NCBI GenBank assembly: GCA_016928495.1
Contig: JAFGKQ010000272.1
Location: 1-5,593 of the forward strand
Reading direction: 5' to 3'
DNA length: 5,593 bases
Source: Candidatus Fermentibacterales bacterium
GTDB taxonomy: Bacteria; Fermentibacterota; Fermentibacteria; Fermentibacterales; JAFGKQ01
The position numbers were made by a program, and so were the translations under genes. Of the stretch, positions 5,407 to 5,593 are shown in pieces; positions within the stretch are counted from its first letter, which is position 1; the number at the start of each line of letters is the position of its first letter. The notes under the pieces were generated by a model. That model worked only from the letters and a program-made list of their open reading frames with translations. It was not told where the DNA came from and did no database searches.

Positions 5407-5593
5407 TCACCGGTCCGGCCTCCGAGATAAGTGTTGTGTCCCCATAACTGCGAGGAAGTGGGCCACGTTCTCCAGCGAGGCCTTCGCGAGCTGCTCCCTC
5501 ACTTGGGCCAGTTGCTTCCAGATGTCCGGAGCGGCCGCCCAGGCAAGGTCGACCACAGCCGCGGCCCTGGGGATGGTCCCCTCGGAGAGCCTC
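5407..5593 (-). CDS. C-terminal fragment of an unrecognised gene, ending inside repeat sequence
   Basis: The last 61 codons of a minus-strand frame that enters from the right edge and stops at TGA (5409-5407). Residues read from the edge, RLSEGTIPRAAAVVDLAWAA, then APDIWKQLAQVREQLAKASL and ENVAHFLAV, form a plausible amphipathic helical domain with many Ala, Leu and charged residues; the alternative frames give Gly/Arg-rich sequence typical of shadows. The final residues, MGTQHLSRRPDR, are encoded by the solo terminal repeat and adjacent bases, so the native C-terminus seems replaced by repeat sequence. No family recognised. It lies upstream of nfo on the same strand, with the repeat cluster between them. 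It could also be a decayed gene remnant. Confidence 0.5.
   Translation of the reverse strand, partial: RLSEGTIPRAAAVVDLAWAAAPDIWKQLAQVREQLAKASLENVAHFLAVMGTQHLSRRPDR
5424..5446. repeat. Solo terminal inverted repeat of the same family
   Basis: GAGATAAGTGTTGTGTCCCC followed by ATA matches the right end of A2 over 23 bp with one difference (G for A at the position that also varies between the two ends of A2). No element interior is attached. It overlaps the coding end of the gene at the right edge. Confidence 0.75.

Noticed and set aside
4807-5430. A 207-codon plus-strand frame spanning the repeat cluster, possibly a repeat-encoded protein
   Set aside because: Its first half is antisense to nfo and its second half is translated repeat. 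It crosses A1, A2 and unrelated sequence without any shared protein logic, so it is not an element-encoded protein.
5126-5446. A CRISPR array
   Set aside because: The repeats are only two plus a solo end, are inverted-ended and >100 bp long, and no regular short repeat-spacer periodicity is present.

Overview
The window is GC-rich bacterial DNA with AGGAGG-type ribosome binding sites and tightly packed metabolic and housekeeping genes. Nothing fixes the taxon. The protein styles (a CWDQ-loop glutamate dehydrogenase, a PEP/pyruvate-binding protein with a long N-terminal extension, a TPR protein) would suit an uncultivated, GC-rich, probably anaerobic lineage, but that is a guess.

Layout. From 1 to 1656 (minus strand) lies the 5' part of a large PEP-synthase/PPDK-type ATP-grasp protein; its 3' end is off the left edge. 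A 90-bp gap with a strong GC-rich hairpin separates it from gdhA (1747-3030, minus), a complete glutamate dehydrogenase with all expected catalytic residues. The 225-bp divergent intergenic region 3031-3255 precedes a TPR protein gene on the plus strand (3256-4182). That gene converges on nfo (4303-5124, minus), a complete deoxyribonuclease IV with all nine metal ligands. At the right edge (5407-5593, minus) is the 3' end of an unrecognised gene.

The most unusual part is 5125-5446. It is almost entirely made of a non-coding, MITE-like repeat: one intact ~137-bp copy with 28-bp terminal inverted repeats (5249-5385), one ~91%-identical copy lacking its right end (5126-5238), a 15-bp tandem duplication of the outer right end (5371-5400), and a further solo terminal repeat (5424-5446). 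The repeat runs to within a few bases of the nfo start codon and into the coding end of the upstream gene. It has therefore probably replaced native regulatory sequence and supplied new translation signals and a new C-terminus.

Functionally, gdhA and the PEP/pyruvate-binding gene are co-oriented and could be co-transcribed, linking amino-acid nitrogen/carbon exchange at 2-oxoglutarate to the PEP-pyruvate node. nfo is an independent DNA-repair gene. No tRNA, rRNA, CRISPR array or transposase gene is visible.
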